This document shows, in pieces, positions 33,239 to 42,363 of a stretch of 64,000 bases of DNA. The translations under genes and the position numbers were made by a program. The stretch comes from QKTW01 sp052161885 (GTDB taxonomy: Bacteria > Bacteroidota > Bacteroidia > Chitinophagales > Chitinophagaceae), in assembly GCA_052161885.1 (NCBI GenBank), contig CP197396.1:4216001-4280000 (forward strand), given 5' to 3'. The number at the start of each line of letters is the position of its first letter. The first letter of the stretch is position 1. The notes under the pieces were generated by a model. That model made no database searches. It was given only the letters and a program-made list of their open reading frames with translations, and was not told where the DNA came from.

Positions 33239-34954
33239 ATGAACACCGAAATAATCAGCATCATTTTTACATATGCGCTCACGTTGGGAATAGCCTTGCT
33301 GCTGGCGCGTTACATAGCAAAAGTTTTTGCAGGGGAAAAAGTATGGACCGATCATCTGTTCGGCCCTGTAGAGCGCTTTCTGTATCGTTTTTCCGGCATT
33401 AATCCTGCGGAAGAAATGAACTGGAAGCAACATCTGAAAGCATTACTGACCATAAACATGCTATGGCTGGTATATGCGTTTTTTGTACTTCTGTTCCAGG
33501 ATAAACTGCCTTTAAATCCCGACGGAAACCCTGCACAGACGCCGGATCTCGCATTCAATTCTGCTATCAGCTTCCTCGTAAACTGCAACCTGCAGGATTA
33601 TAGCGGGGAAACAGGCGCAACTTACTTCAGCCAGTTGTTTGTGTTTATGTTTCTCCATTTTGTGAGTGCCGCAACTGGTATAGCAGCCATGGCAGCACTG
33701 TTTAAAGGATTGCGTGAAAAGACAACAACTCAGCTCGGTAACTTCTGGGTGTTTTTCCTCAGATCGATAACGCGCATATTGCTGCCTGTATCGGTAGTGA
33801 TTGCAACCATACTGGTTTTTAACGGCACACCTGCCAGTTATAAAGGAAAAGATACGATTATCACCATGCAGGGAGATACCATGCATGTATCCCGCGGCCC
33901 TGCTGCAGGCATGATTGCTATAAAACACCTCGGAACCAACGGCGGCGGCTGGTTTGGTGCCAACAGTGCACATCCACTTGAAAACCCCAACTATTTAACG
34001 AACATGACCGAGGTGATCGCACAGGTGATACTTCCTGTGGCACTCATCTTCGCTATGGGTATATATATCCGCCGCAAACGCTTTGCATACATCGTATTCG
34101 GCGTAATGACCGCAGGTATGCTGCTGCTGATGGTGCCAACCATCGTTGCTGAAATGCACGGAAATCCGGCAATAGCACATATGGGCATCAGTACCGCGAA
34201 TACGGCTATGGAAGGAAAAGAAGTGCGTTTCGGAATACCGGCCAGTGCTTACTGGAGTACCGTAACTACCATTATATCTACAGGTTCAGTAAACTGCATG
34301 CACGAAAGCATGATGCCAATGACAGGCGCCATGCAGTTGATCGCCATGATGGTAAACTGTTTCTACGGCGGCTGTGGTGTCGGTATACTTAACTATTACA
34401 TCTTTATCATCATTGCCGTATTTATCTCCGGACTGATGGTAGGACGCACACCGGAATTTATGGGGCATAAAGTTGAAGCAAAGGAAATGAAGATCGCTGC
34501 TGTCATTGCGTTGCTGCATCCTTTGCTGATCCTTGCAGGTACAGCGTTGTCATCTTATATATACGTGCATCACAGCGATGCTGCATGGGCGGTGCAACCG
34601 AAGAACTGGCTGAATAATCCGGGCTTTCACGGATTCTCCGAAATGCTGTACCAGTACTCTTCTTCATCGGCAAATAATGGCTCCGGTTTTGAAGGACTAA
34701 GCGATAACAATCCTTTCTGGAATATAAGCACCGGCTTTGTGCTCATCCTGTCGCGCTTTTTGCCAATCATCGGACCTTTGGCGATAGTGGGGATTATGGC
34801 GCAGAAAAAATACATTCCCGAGTCGGCAGGTACATTAAAAACAGATACACCCACTTTTGGTTTTATGACCATGGCAGTAATAATGATCATTGCAGCACTT
34901 GCCTTCTTCCCGGCTTTGGCACTGGGGCCGCTGGCAGAGTATTTCAGTATGTAG
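33239..34954 (+). CDS. kdpA: K+-transporting ATPase subunit KdpA
   Basis: A 571-residue channel-like subunit with about ten transmembrane helices and four degenerate selectivity-filter loops. They are FLVNCNLQDYSGE, GTNGGGWFGANSAHP, STGSVNCMHE and NNGSGFEGL. The first and third differ from the E. coli TNTNWQ and VNAMHD forms, with cysteines after the asparagines. KdpA carries K+ across the inner membrane, driven by ATP hydrolysis in KdpB. It lies in the order kdpF-A-B-C. The gap to kdpB is unusually long (114 bases). Confidence 0.97.
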   Translation: MNTEIISIIFTYALTLGIALLLARYIAKVFAGEKVWTDHLFGPVERFLYRFSGINPAEEMNWKQHLKALLTINMLWLVYAFFVLLFQDKLPLNPDGNPAQTPDLAFNSAISFLVNCNLQDYSGETGATYFSQLFVFMFLHFVSAATGIAAMAALFKGLREKTTTQLGNFWVFFLRSITRILLPVSVVIATILVFNGTPASYKGKDTIITMQGDTMHVSRGPAAGMIAIKHLGTNGGGWFGANSAHPLENPNYLTNMTEVIAQVILPVALIFAMGIYIRRKRFAYIVFGVMTAGMLLLMVPTIVAEMHGNPAIAHMGISTANTAMEGKEVRFGIPASAYWSTVTTIISTGSVNCMHESMMPMTGAMQLIAMMVNCFYGGCGVGILNYYIFIIIAVFISGLMVGRTPEFMGHKVEAKEMKIAAVIALLHPLLILAGTALSSYIYVHHSDAAWAVQPKNWLNNPGFHGFSEMLYQYSSSSANNGSGFEGLSDNNPFWNISTGFVLILSRFLPIIGPLAIVGIMAQKKYIPESAGTLKTDTPTFGFMTMAVIMIIAALAFFPALALGPLAEYFSM

Positions 34955-35068
34955 GGATATGAGATTTCAGATGTGAGATATGAGAAGTACACTATACTGC
35001 CACACATTAATCATATTATAATCACATACAGCAGATTCCTGAAACAGAAAATTTTTCAATTGTCAATC
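34955..35068. repeat. Intercistronic spacer with GATATGAGA repeats between kdpA and kdpB
   Basis: GATATGAGA occurs at 34956-34964 and again at 34977-34985, 21 bases apart, in a low-complexity purine-rich stretch. Such GAGATATGAGA strings are common intergenic filler in Bacteroidota. No gene is seen in the 114 bases. The first in-frame ATG supporting KdpB is at 35069. Confidence 0.45.
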
Positions 35069-37183
35069 ATGAATACTTCTAATAAATTATTTCAGCGCGA
35101 ACTGGTAATGACCAGTATCAAGGCTTCTTTTGTAAAGCTGAATCCGCGCGTTATGTTTCGCAACCCGGTAATGTTTACCGTGGAAATAGGAACACTGATC
35201 ATGCTGGTAGTAACGGCATATACATTCATCTCAAAAGATAACAGCCAGGGCAGCTTCTCTTACAATCTCATTGTGTTTGGCGTACTGCTGCTTACATTGC
35301 TATTTGCCAATTTTGCAGAAGCTATAGCAGAAGCACGGGGCAAGGCACAGGCCGATAGCCTTCGTAAAACAAGGGAAGACACACCGGCAAAGAAAATAGT
35401 ATTAATGGGCGATATTTTCCTGAATGAAGTACACCTTGTAAGTTCCGCTTCGCTGAAAAAAGGTGACTATTTTGAATGCGAAGCAGGTGATATTATTCCC
35501 ATGGACGGTGAGATTGTTGCCGGACTGGCCACCATCGATGAGAGCGCCATTACCGGTGAATCCGCTCCTGTGATACGGGAAGCAGGCGGTGATAAATCAT
35601 CCGTAACGGGTGGTACCAAAGTCCTTTCAGACAAAATAAAAGTAAAGGTGACAACTGAGCCGGGCGAGAGTTTCCTGGATAAAATGATAGCATTGGTAGA
35701 AGGTGCGAACAGGCAGAAAACACCTAATGAAATTGCACTGACGATACTGCTTGCAAGCTTTACGCTGGTATTTATAATTGTGTGTGTAACCCTTAAACCC
35801 TTTGGTGATTTTGCAAATACACCTATTACTATTGCAGCTTTTGTTTCATTGTTCGTATGTCTTATACCTACTACTATCGGCGGGTTGCTGAGTGCTATTG
35901 GTATTGCTGGTATGGACCGTGCGCTGCGGGCCAACGTGATTGCCAAAAGTGGTAAGGCTGTGGAAACTGCCGGAGACGTAGATGTATTGCTGCTGGATAA
36001 AACGGGTACTATCACAATAGGTAATCGTAAAGCTTCACATTTCTGGCCAGCTGCAGGTGTAGATGAGAAAAAGTTTGTAGTTGCTTGTATGCTTGCGTCC
36101 CTGTCGGATGAAACACCGGAAGGTAAATCTATAGTAGAATTGGGCAATAACAAGGGTACTGCGACGCCGGTACTGAAGAAAGAGGATATATTGAAACTGG
36201 TGCAGTTTACTGCCGAAACCCGCACCAGTGGAATAGATATTGATATGAATGCATACGGAAGCAACGAAGCATTAAAAACATCTGATGTTTCAATGTACGA
36301 TGATTTATGTATTCGTATAAGGAAGGGAGCCTTTGATACAATAAAAAATATCGTAACAAAGGCCGGTAATAAATTTCCTGCTGAAACAGAGCAACGGGTA
36401 AAGGAGATTTCGGGTAATGGCGGTACGCCGCTGGTGGTGTCTGAAAATGAGCAAGTGCTTGGCGTGATAGAATTACAGGACATCATAAAACCTGGCATCC
36501 AGGAGCGGTTTGAGCGCCTGCGTAAAATGGGCGTAAAAACGGTAATGGTAACCGGAGATAATCCGCTCACCGCAAAATATATCGCAGAGAAAGCCGGCGT
36601 GGATGATTATATAGCAGAAGCAAAGCCGGAAGATAAGATGAACTACATTAAGAAAGAACAGGCAGAAGGCAGGTTGGTAGCTATGATGGGCGACGGCACA
36701 AATGATGCACCTGCACTGGCACAGGCCGACGTTGGCGTAGCTATGAACAGTGGTACATCTGCCGCAAAAGAAGCAGGCAACATGGTGGATCTCGACAACG
36801 ATCCTACTAAGCTGATAGAGATTGTGGAAATAGGCAAGCAACTGCTGATGACACGCGGTACGCTTACTACTTTCAGTATTGCCAATGATGTAGCCAAATA
36901 TTTTGCTATAGTGCCTGCACTCTTTATTGCAACCATACCTGCACTTAAAGCTATGAACATTATGGGCCTGAAAAGCCCGGAAACAGCCATTCTTTCAGCA
37001 GTAATATTTAATGCAATCATCATACCATTACTCATACCGCTGGCGTTGAAAGGTGTACAGTACAAGCCTATCGGGGCAAGTGCATTATTGCGCCGCAACC
37101 TGCTTATTTATGGTGTTGGCGGTATCATCGTCCCTTTTATCGGCATCAAACTCATAGATATGCTGATCTCATTCTTCATGTAA
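35069..37183 (+). CDS. kdpB: K+-transporting P-type ATPase subunit KdpB
   Basis: A 704-residue P-type ATPase. Start chosen at the ATG at 35069 (MNTSNKLFQRELVMTSIKAS), since the upstream in-frame extension runs through spacer repeat DNA. The actuator TGES motif, the phosphorylation site DKTGT, MVTGDN and the hinge MMGDGTNDAPALAQADVG are all present. Seven transmembrane helices are expected. KdpB hydrolyses ATP and is the pumping engine for KdpA. Confidence 0.97.
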   Translation: MNTSNKLFQRELVMTSIKASFVKLNPRVMFRNPVMFTVEIGTLIMLVVTAYTFISKDNSQGSFSYNLIVFGVLLLTLLFANFAEAIAEARGKAQADSLRKTREDTPAKKIVLMGDIFLNEVHLVSSASLKKGDYFECEAGDIIPMDGEIVAGLATIDESAITGESAPVIREAGGDKSSVTGGTKVLSDKIKVKVTTEPGESFLDKMIALVEGANRQKTPNEIALTILLASFTLVFIIVCVTLKPFGDFANTPITIAAFVSLFVCLIPTTIGGLLSAIGIAGMDRALRANVIAKSGKAVETAGDVDVLLLDKTGTITIGNRKASHFWPAAGVDEKKFVVACMLASLSDETPEGKSIVELGNNKGTATPVLKKEDILKLVQFTAETRTSGIDIDMNAYGSNEALKTSDVSMYDDLCIRIRKGAFDTIKNIVTKAGNKFPAETEQRVKEISGNGGTPLVVSENEQVLGVIELQDIIKPGIQERFERLRKMGVKTVMVTGDNPLTAKYIAEKAGVDDYIAEAKPEDKMNYIKKEQAEGRLVAMMGDGTNDAPALAQADVGVAMNSGTSAAKEAGNMVDLDNDPTKLIEIVEIGKQLLMTRGTLTTFSIANDVAKYFAIVPALFIATIPALKAMNIMGLKSPETAILSAVIFNAIIIPLLIPLALKGVQYKPIGASALLRRNLLIYGVGGIIVPFIGIKLIDMLISFFM

Positions 37184-37199
37184 AAAATGATTAAACTCA

Positions 37200-37763
37200 A
37201 TGAAAAAATATCTGTTATCATCGCTTAAGCTTACTGCAGCATTAATTTTGTTGCTGGCTGTCATTTACCCGATGCTTATTGCCGGTATTGCAAAACTGGC
37301 TCCTGGTGGCGGTGACGGCGTCAAAATATATAAAGACGGAAAAGCTGTAGGCTATGAAAATATAGCACAGGCCTTTACCAGCGATCGTTATTTCCAGCCA
37401 CGTCCGTCAGCTGTTAGTTATAATGCTGCGGGTTCAGGCGGGAGCAACAAAGGCCCGGCCAATCCGGAATATCTGAAACAGGTGCAGGACCGCGTTGATA
37501 CTTTCCTGGCTCACAATCCGGGCGTACAGAAAAAAGAAATACCTGCTGAGCTGGTAACTGCATCAGGCAGTGGCCTGGATCCGGATATTTCTCCGGCTGC
37601 TGCCATGGTGCAGGTAAAGCGTGTAGCGTCGTTGCGCGGCATGGAAGAAGCAAAGCTGAAAGAGCTTGTAGCTCAGCACACAGAGCATAGGCTGCTGGGA
37701 TTTCTCGGACCGGAAAAAATAAATGTCCTGAAACTTAATATCGCATTGGACGAATTGAAATAA
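37200..37763 (+). CDS. kdpC: K+-transporting ATPase subunit KdpC
   Basis: A 187-residue protein with one N-terminal transmembrane helix (LKLTAALILLLAVIYPMLI) and a periplasmic domain. It shows the KdpC signatures FQPRPSAV, YNAAGSGGSNKGP and VTASGSGLDPDISPAAA. It is required for KdpFABC assembly and function. It lies 16 bases after kdpB. Confidence 0.97.
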   Translation: MKKYLLSSLKLTAALILLLAVIYPMLIAGIAKLAPGGGDGVKIYKDGKAVGYENIAQAFTSDRYFQPRPSAVSYNAAGSGGSNKGPANPEYLKQVQDRVDTFLAHNPGVQKKEIPAELVTASGSGLDPDISPAAAMVQVKRVASLRGMEEAKLKELVAQHTEHRLLGFLGPEKINVLKLNIALDELK

Positions 37764-37879
37764 TTTTAACGTATGAGCTGCTTCATAGGATTGGAGCAGA
37801 TGAACGGAGCGTCGCAACTCAGGCTACATACGGGCTGCACAGCTGACCTCAAAAAAATCTTTCATAATAAACAGCAATA

Positions 37880-39265
37880 ATGAACAAAAGAAAATTACTC
37901 CTCGCGGTTTTTGCCGGATTAGTAACAACACAGACAGTACAGGCCCAGGCAACAAGTGAAAAGGATACATTAAAAACAGTAGAAGCAGAGAAGGTGCCGT
38001 TTGAAGGCCAGGATCAGACGTGGCAGAATGGTTCTGACCGAAGAACGTCTTCTGTACTTCAGACAAAATATTTTACAGGCAGTGTAATGGTAGACGTGAA
38101 CTACACGCACTCCTTTAACAACCCGAATGACAACACCGTGGTAGGTTCTACAGCGTTGGCTCGTAACAATGAAATGGAGGTGTCTGCTGCTGTACTGGGC
38201 GGAGACTTTTACTACAACGGTGCCCGGGGCCGTATCATGACGCAGTTTGGTACCCGCTCTACTATTGTGCCGCGTAACGATTACAGCGTATATCGCGGGC
38301 AGTATGATCTTGCTAATGTGTACCGTTACATCAGCGAAGCATATGGCGGTTATCACTTTGACAAATGGTATGGCATCAATGTGGATGCAGGTATGTTCAT
38401 GTCCTATGTAGGTCTTAATTCTTATTACCAGGCAGAGAACTGGGAATACCAGGCGTCCTTTACGTCAGATAATACCCCCTGGTTTTTTAACGGACTGCGT
38501 GTGCAGGTGTTCCCGACAAAAAAGCTGAAAATAGAAGGCTGGTTCATCAATGGCTGGCAGAGCTATGCTAAATTCAACAGTATGCCGGGCCTGGGATTTA
38601 ATGTTACCTGGTGCCCTAATGAAAGTGTTAAGCTGCTCACGAATGATTATTATGGAACGGATGCTGCCGGTATTTCAGACAGGAAGCGTTTTCACTCAGA
38701 TAATAGCTTTCTTGTAAGGTATTACAACCATCCTGAATCAAAAGGTATTACCAGGATGGCATTCTCACTGACGGGTGATCTTGGATTTGAAAATGGAGGC
38801 GGCGTTACAGCTTTTGGCGGTTCCGGCGGACCGGCGCAGAACTTTGTCAGCGGCATGGTCTATAACCGTATATGGTTTGCCAAAAACAAGCTGGCATGGA
38901 CAGTTGGTGGTGGCCTGATGACCAATCCCGGACGCTACCTGGTACTGTATCCTACCGGCGACGCAAGCCCGTTGCCTAATCCTACCAACCCCACTCAAAC
39001 CCAGGGTACGCATCCTTTCAGTGCAAATCCCGGAGATAAATTCAGTGGTTGGGATTGTTCTACAAACATAGACTGGATGCCGAACCAGAGCCTTACTGTA
39101 CGTGCGGAGTACGTACACCGTGAAGCAAACGTGCCGTATTTTGCAGGTGAAGGTGGTGTAACATCTCCTTCCGGTTATACAACAACACCGCTGCCTGCAG
39201 GCTGGCAACCAGACCTGGTAAAGTCTGAAAGCCGCATCATATTTGCCGTATTGTTCCGGTTGTAG
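37880..39265 (+). CDS. Outer-membrane beta-barrel porin (BBP2-like) in the potassium locus
   Basis: A 461-residue protein with signal peptide (MNKRKLLLAVFAGLVTTQTVQAQ). Many amphipathic strands follow, including GSVMVDVNYTHSFNNP, a YGGYHFDKWYGINVDAGMF segment and NGLRVQVFPTKKLKIEGWF, and the last strand RIIFAVLFRL is typical of a barrel end. It resembles the putative beta-barrel porin-2 family. Its place between kdpC and kup suggests that it lets K+ or a co-solute through the outer membrane when potassium is scarce. That role is inferred from context only. Confidence 0.8.
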   Translation: MNKRKLLLAVFAGLVTTQTVQAQATSEKDTLKTVEAEKVPFEGQDQTWQNGSDRRTSSVLQTKYFTGSVMVDVNYTHSFNNPNDNTVVGSTALARNNEMEVSAAVLGGDFYYNGARGRIMTQFGTRSTIVPRNDYSVYRGQYDLANVYRYISEAYGGYHFDKWYGINVDAGMFMSYVGLNSYYQAENWEYQASFTSDNTPWFFNGLRVQVFPTKKLKIEGWFINGWQSYAKFNSMPGLGFNVTWCPNESVKLLTNDYYGTDAAGISDRKRFHSDNSFLVRYYNHPESKGITRMAFSLTGDLGFENGGGVTAFGGSGGPAQNFVSGMVYNRIWFAKNKLAWTVGGGLMTNPGRYLVLYPTGDASPLPNPTNPTQTQGTHPFSANPGDKFSGWDCSTNIDWMPNQSLTVRAEYVHREANVPYFAGEGGVTSPSGYTTTPLPAGWQPDLVKSESRIIFAVLFRL

Positions 39266-39290
39266 GGCACGGCGTTTTGAAAAGTGAGTT

Positions 39291-41234
39291 ATGAATAAAA
39301 CAGAACATCACGGAAATAAACATTTTAGTTGGGGTGGTGCCCTGGTTGCCTTAGGAATAGTCTTCGGCGACCTGGGCACATCGCCTTTGTATACATTCAA
39401 AGCCGTAATAGGAAACAAACCCATATCAGAGATGCTTGTCCTGGGCGGCGTTTCTGCAATCTTCTGGACTTTGTTTTTTCAGACAACACTGAAGTATGTG
39501 CTTATAACCATGCGTGCCGATAACAATGGAGAAGGCGGCATATTTTCTTTGTACACATTGATCCGCCGGCATGGTAAATGGTTGCTGTGGCCGGCAATAA
39601 TCGGTGGCAGTTTTATGATTGCGGACAGTCTTATCACACCACCTATTTCTGTAACATCCGCGATGGAAGGACTACGCGAGGTGCGGCCGGGGATGGAAAT
39701 TATGCCCTTCACTATTCTTATCCTCTTTGTGCTTTTTCTTGTGCAGCAGACTGGTACAGGCAGCATCGGCAAATTCTTTGGTCCTGCGATGGTGCTGTGG
39801 TTTGGGATGATAGCAGTGCTGGGCAGCTCTTATCTCATAAAAGACCTTTCCGTGCTGCGTGCCATTAACCCGATGTATGCTTTCCGGATGGTAACGCAAT
39901 ACCCCGGCGGTTTCTGGGTGCTGGGTGGTGTTTTCCTTTGTGCTACGGGTGCAGAAGCGCTTTATGCAGATATGGGGCATGTGGGCAGGAAGAACATACA
40001 GGTTTCATGGATATTCATTAAGATTTCGTTGTTGCTCTGCTATTTCGGCGAAGCAGTATTGTTGTTGCAGCACAAGGGGCAGACACTGAAAAGTGTAGAT
40101 GCCTTCTATGGCCTTGTACCTTCATGGTTACTGATTCCATCTATAGTCATTGCTACACTGGCAACCATCATTGCCAGCCAGGCATTGATTACTGGTACAT
40201 TTACTTTGTTTAATGAAGCTGTACGGCTGAATATATGGCCCCGGCTGCGCATTGAATTCCCGTCGGTAATGCGCGGGCAGGTGTATGTGCCGGCAGTTAA
40301 CTGGATGATGATGGCCGGTTGTATCGGCATGGTATTGTACTTCCGGGAATCGTCAAACATGGAAGCTGCGTTTGGTTTGTCTGTCACATTTACTATGCTG
40401 ATGACAACCATCCTGCTCAGCACATATCTGTACACGAGGCGGGTGCACTGGTCGGTTGTATTGCTGCTGACGGGTTTTTACTTGTGGGTTGAGATAACCT
40501 TTCTCGTAGCTAACCTCAGTAAGTTCAGCCATGGCGGCTGGTTGTCGCTGCTGATAGGTTCTGTACTGGTGACTACAATGTATATCTGGTATGCCGGTAA
40601 GCAACTGAAGAACAGGTTTAAACAGCTTGTGCCGGTTAAGCCTTATTTGCCGCTGCTAAAGAAATTGAGCAATGATCTTGCCGAACCCAAATATGCCACA
40701 CACCTTGTCTATCTCACCCTCTCCGGCAGTGCTGATATGATTGAAAAGCGTGTACTTGAATCTATATTATACCGGCAGCCCAAAAGAGCAGAGTTATACT
40801 GGTTTGTGCATGTAGATGTTGATGATGCACCTTATACTATGACTTATACAACCAGAGTTGTGGAACCGGAAGAAGTCGTGTACGTGCGGTTCCGGTTAGG
40901 TTTCAGAATAGTGCCGCGTATCAATCTGCTCTTTAAAAAAGTGGTGGAAGATATGATTGTCCGAAAAGAAGTAATTGTAGAAAATAAATACTGCACAGAT
41001 GGTAAAGTCTTTGCTGGCGGCGATTTCCGGTTTGTATTACTGAAAAGCTTTCTCTCGGTTGAAAATGATCTTTCCTTCAGAGACAACCTGCTGATGCAAT
41101 TATATTTTATGCTGGACAAGATGAGCCTGCGTGATGATAAGGCTTTCGGGCTGGATTTCAGTAATGTGGTTACCGAAAATACACCGCTGTTATTACAGCA
41201 TACAAAAGACATAAAGCTGGTACGTGAAAACTGA
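39291..41234 (+). CDS. kup: Kup-family potassium:proton symporter
   Basis: A 647-residue transporter of normal Kup length. It begins at WGGALVALGIVFGDLGTSPLYTF (K+ transporter signature, quoted in part: GIVFGDLGTSPLYT) and continues with NGEGGIFSLY, GDS-like segment IADSLITPPISVTSA and ATGAEALYADMGH. About twelve transmembrane helices are followed by a cytosolic C-terminal domain of about 190 residues. It imports K+ with H+. It is 25 bases after the porin gene and 4 bases before the KdpD-like gene, so it belongs to the same transcriptional unit as the ATP-driven Kdp system. Confidence 0.95.
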   Translation: MNKTEHHGNKHFSWGGALVALGIVFGDLGTSPLYTFKAVIGNKPISEMLVLGGVSAIFWTLFFQTTLKYVLITMRADNNGEGGIFSLYTLIRRHGKWLLWPAIIGGSFMIADSLITPPISVTSAMEGLREVRPGMEIMPFTILILFVLFLVQQTGTGSIGKFFGPAMVLWFGMIAVLGSSYLIKDLSVLRAINPMYAFRMVTQYPGGFWVLGGVFLCATGAEALYADMGHVGRKNIQVSWIFIKISLLLCYFGEAVLLLQHKGQTLKSVDAFYGLVPSWLLIPSIVIATLATIIASQALITGTFTLFNEAVRLNIWPRLRIEFPSVMRGQVYVPAVNWMMMAGCIGMVLYFRESSNMEAAFGLSVTFTMLMTTILLSTYLYTRRVHWSVVLLLTGFYLWVEITFLVANLSKFSHGGWLSLLIGSVLVTTMYIWYAGKQLKNRFKQLVPVKPYLPLLKKLSNDLAEPKYATHLVYLTLSGSADMIEKRVLESILYRQPKRAELYWFVHVDVDDAPYTMTYTTRVVEPEEVVYVRFRLGFRIVPRINLLFKKVVEDMIVRKEVIVENKYCTDGKVFAGGDFRFVLLKSFLSVENDLSFRDNLLMQLYFMLDKMSLRDDKAFGLDFSNVVTENTPLLLQHTKDIKLVREN

Positions 41235-41238
41235 GATT

Positions 41239-42363
41239 ATGGCAGCACAGGAACATACAGCAGAACATTTTCTTGATCTTATCCGCCGCTCCAAGCGCGG
41301 AAAATTCAAGATATATATAGGTATGAGCGCCGGTGTGGGCAAGAGTTACCGTATGCTCCAGGAAGCACATGCTTTGTTGAAAAATAATGTAGACGTAGTG
41401 ATCGGCTATATAGAGACACATGGCCGTGCGGAGACACTGGCGCTCGTGGAAGGGTTGCCGGTAATACCGCGACGCACCGTTTTCTATAAAGGCAAAGAAC
41501 TGGAGGAGATGGATGTGCAGGCCATCATTAATCAGAGACCCGAAGTAGTGCTGGTTGATGAACTGGCGCATACAAATATACCCGGCAGTAAAAATGAGAA
41601 ACGCTGGCAGGATGTGCTGGAAATACTGGAAGCTGGCATCAGTGTGATCAGTGCAGTGAACATACAGCATATAGAAAGCCTGAACGATACAGTAAAAGAA
41701 GTGACTGGTGTAGAAGTAACGGAACGCATACCCGACAACATACTGAAAGAGGCAGATGAGGTAGTAAACATAGACCTTACAGCCGATGAGCTGATAGAAC
41801 GGCTGAAGTCAGGGAAGATATATAAACCGGATAAAATAGAAACTGCACTGCGTAATTTTTTCAAGCCGGAAAGTATCCTGCAGTTGCGTGAGCTGGCACT
41901 GAAAGAAGTTGCGGGTCAGATAGAACGGAAGGTAGAGACAGAAATTCCGCGCAATGTGAGTTACCGTCACGAAAAAATACTGGCATGTATCAGCAGCAAT
42001 GAGAAAACTGCGAAGATCGTGATACGAAAGGCGGCCCGGCTGGCCAGCTATTACAATGCGCAATGGTTTGTTTTATACATTGAAACACCGCGGGAAAGCC
42101 CGGATAAGATACCTTTGGATAAGCAAAGGCACCTGATCAATAACCTGAAGCTGGCAACGGAACTCGGCGCTACAGTAATAAAAACGAGCAGCGACCGTAT
42201 ATCACACGGTATTATGCACGAAGTGGAGCAACGGTCCATTACAACCGTGTGCATCGGGAAGCCGCATCTCAGCCTGCTGCAGGTGATATTGTCTACAAGC
42301 GTATTCAATGCATTGCTTCAGAAGCTTTCGCAATATAATGTTGACCTGATCATACTTTCCTGA
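41239..42363 (+). CDS. kdpD: KdpD-like N-terminal sensor (KdpD + Usp domains) without kinase
   Basis: A 374-residue protein started at the ATG at 41239; the in-frame GTG at 41224 would overlap kup. It matches only the N-terminal cytosolic half of KdpD: GKFKIYIGMSAGVGKSYRML with the Walker A loop (residues 28-36), IETHGRAET, then VLVDELAHTNIPGSKNEKRW, followed by a universal-stress-like domain (ILACISSNEKTAKIVIRKAARLA, given here for location only). It stops before the DUF4118 membrane helices and kinase domain of full KdpD. The stop codon overlaps the start of the histidine kinase gene by one base (TGATG), so the two products are made together and probably interact. It is a split KdpD. Confidence 0.93.
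   Translation: MAAQEHTAEHFLDLIRRSKRGKFKIYIGMSAGVGKSYRMLQEAHALLKNNVDVVIGYIETHGRAETLALVEGLPVIPRRTVFYKGKELEEMDVQAIINQRPEVVLVDELAHTNIPGSKNEKRWQDVLEILEAGISVISAVNIQHIESLNDTVKEVTGVEVTERIPDNILKEADEVVNIDLTADELIERLKSGKIYKPDKIETALRNFFKPESILQLRELALKEVAGQIERKVETEIPRNVSYRHEKILACISSNEKTAKIVIRKAARLASYYNAQWFVLYIETPRESPDKIPLDKQRHLINNLKLATELGATVIKTSSDRISHGIMHEVEQRSITTVCIGKPHLSLLQVILSTSVFNALLQKLSQYNVDLIILS

Noticed and set aside
35467..36570. 367-codon open frame on the minus strand inside kdpB
   Set aside because: Antisense to an unambiguous P-type ATPase; serine- and isoleucine-rich without motifs.
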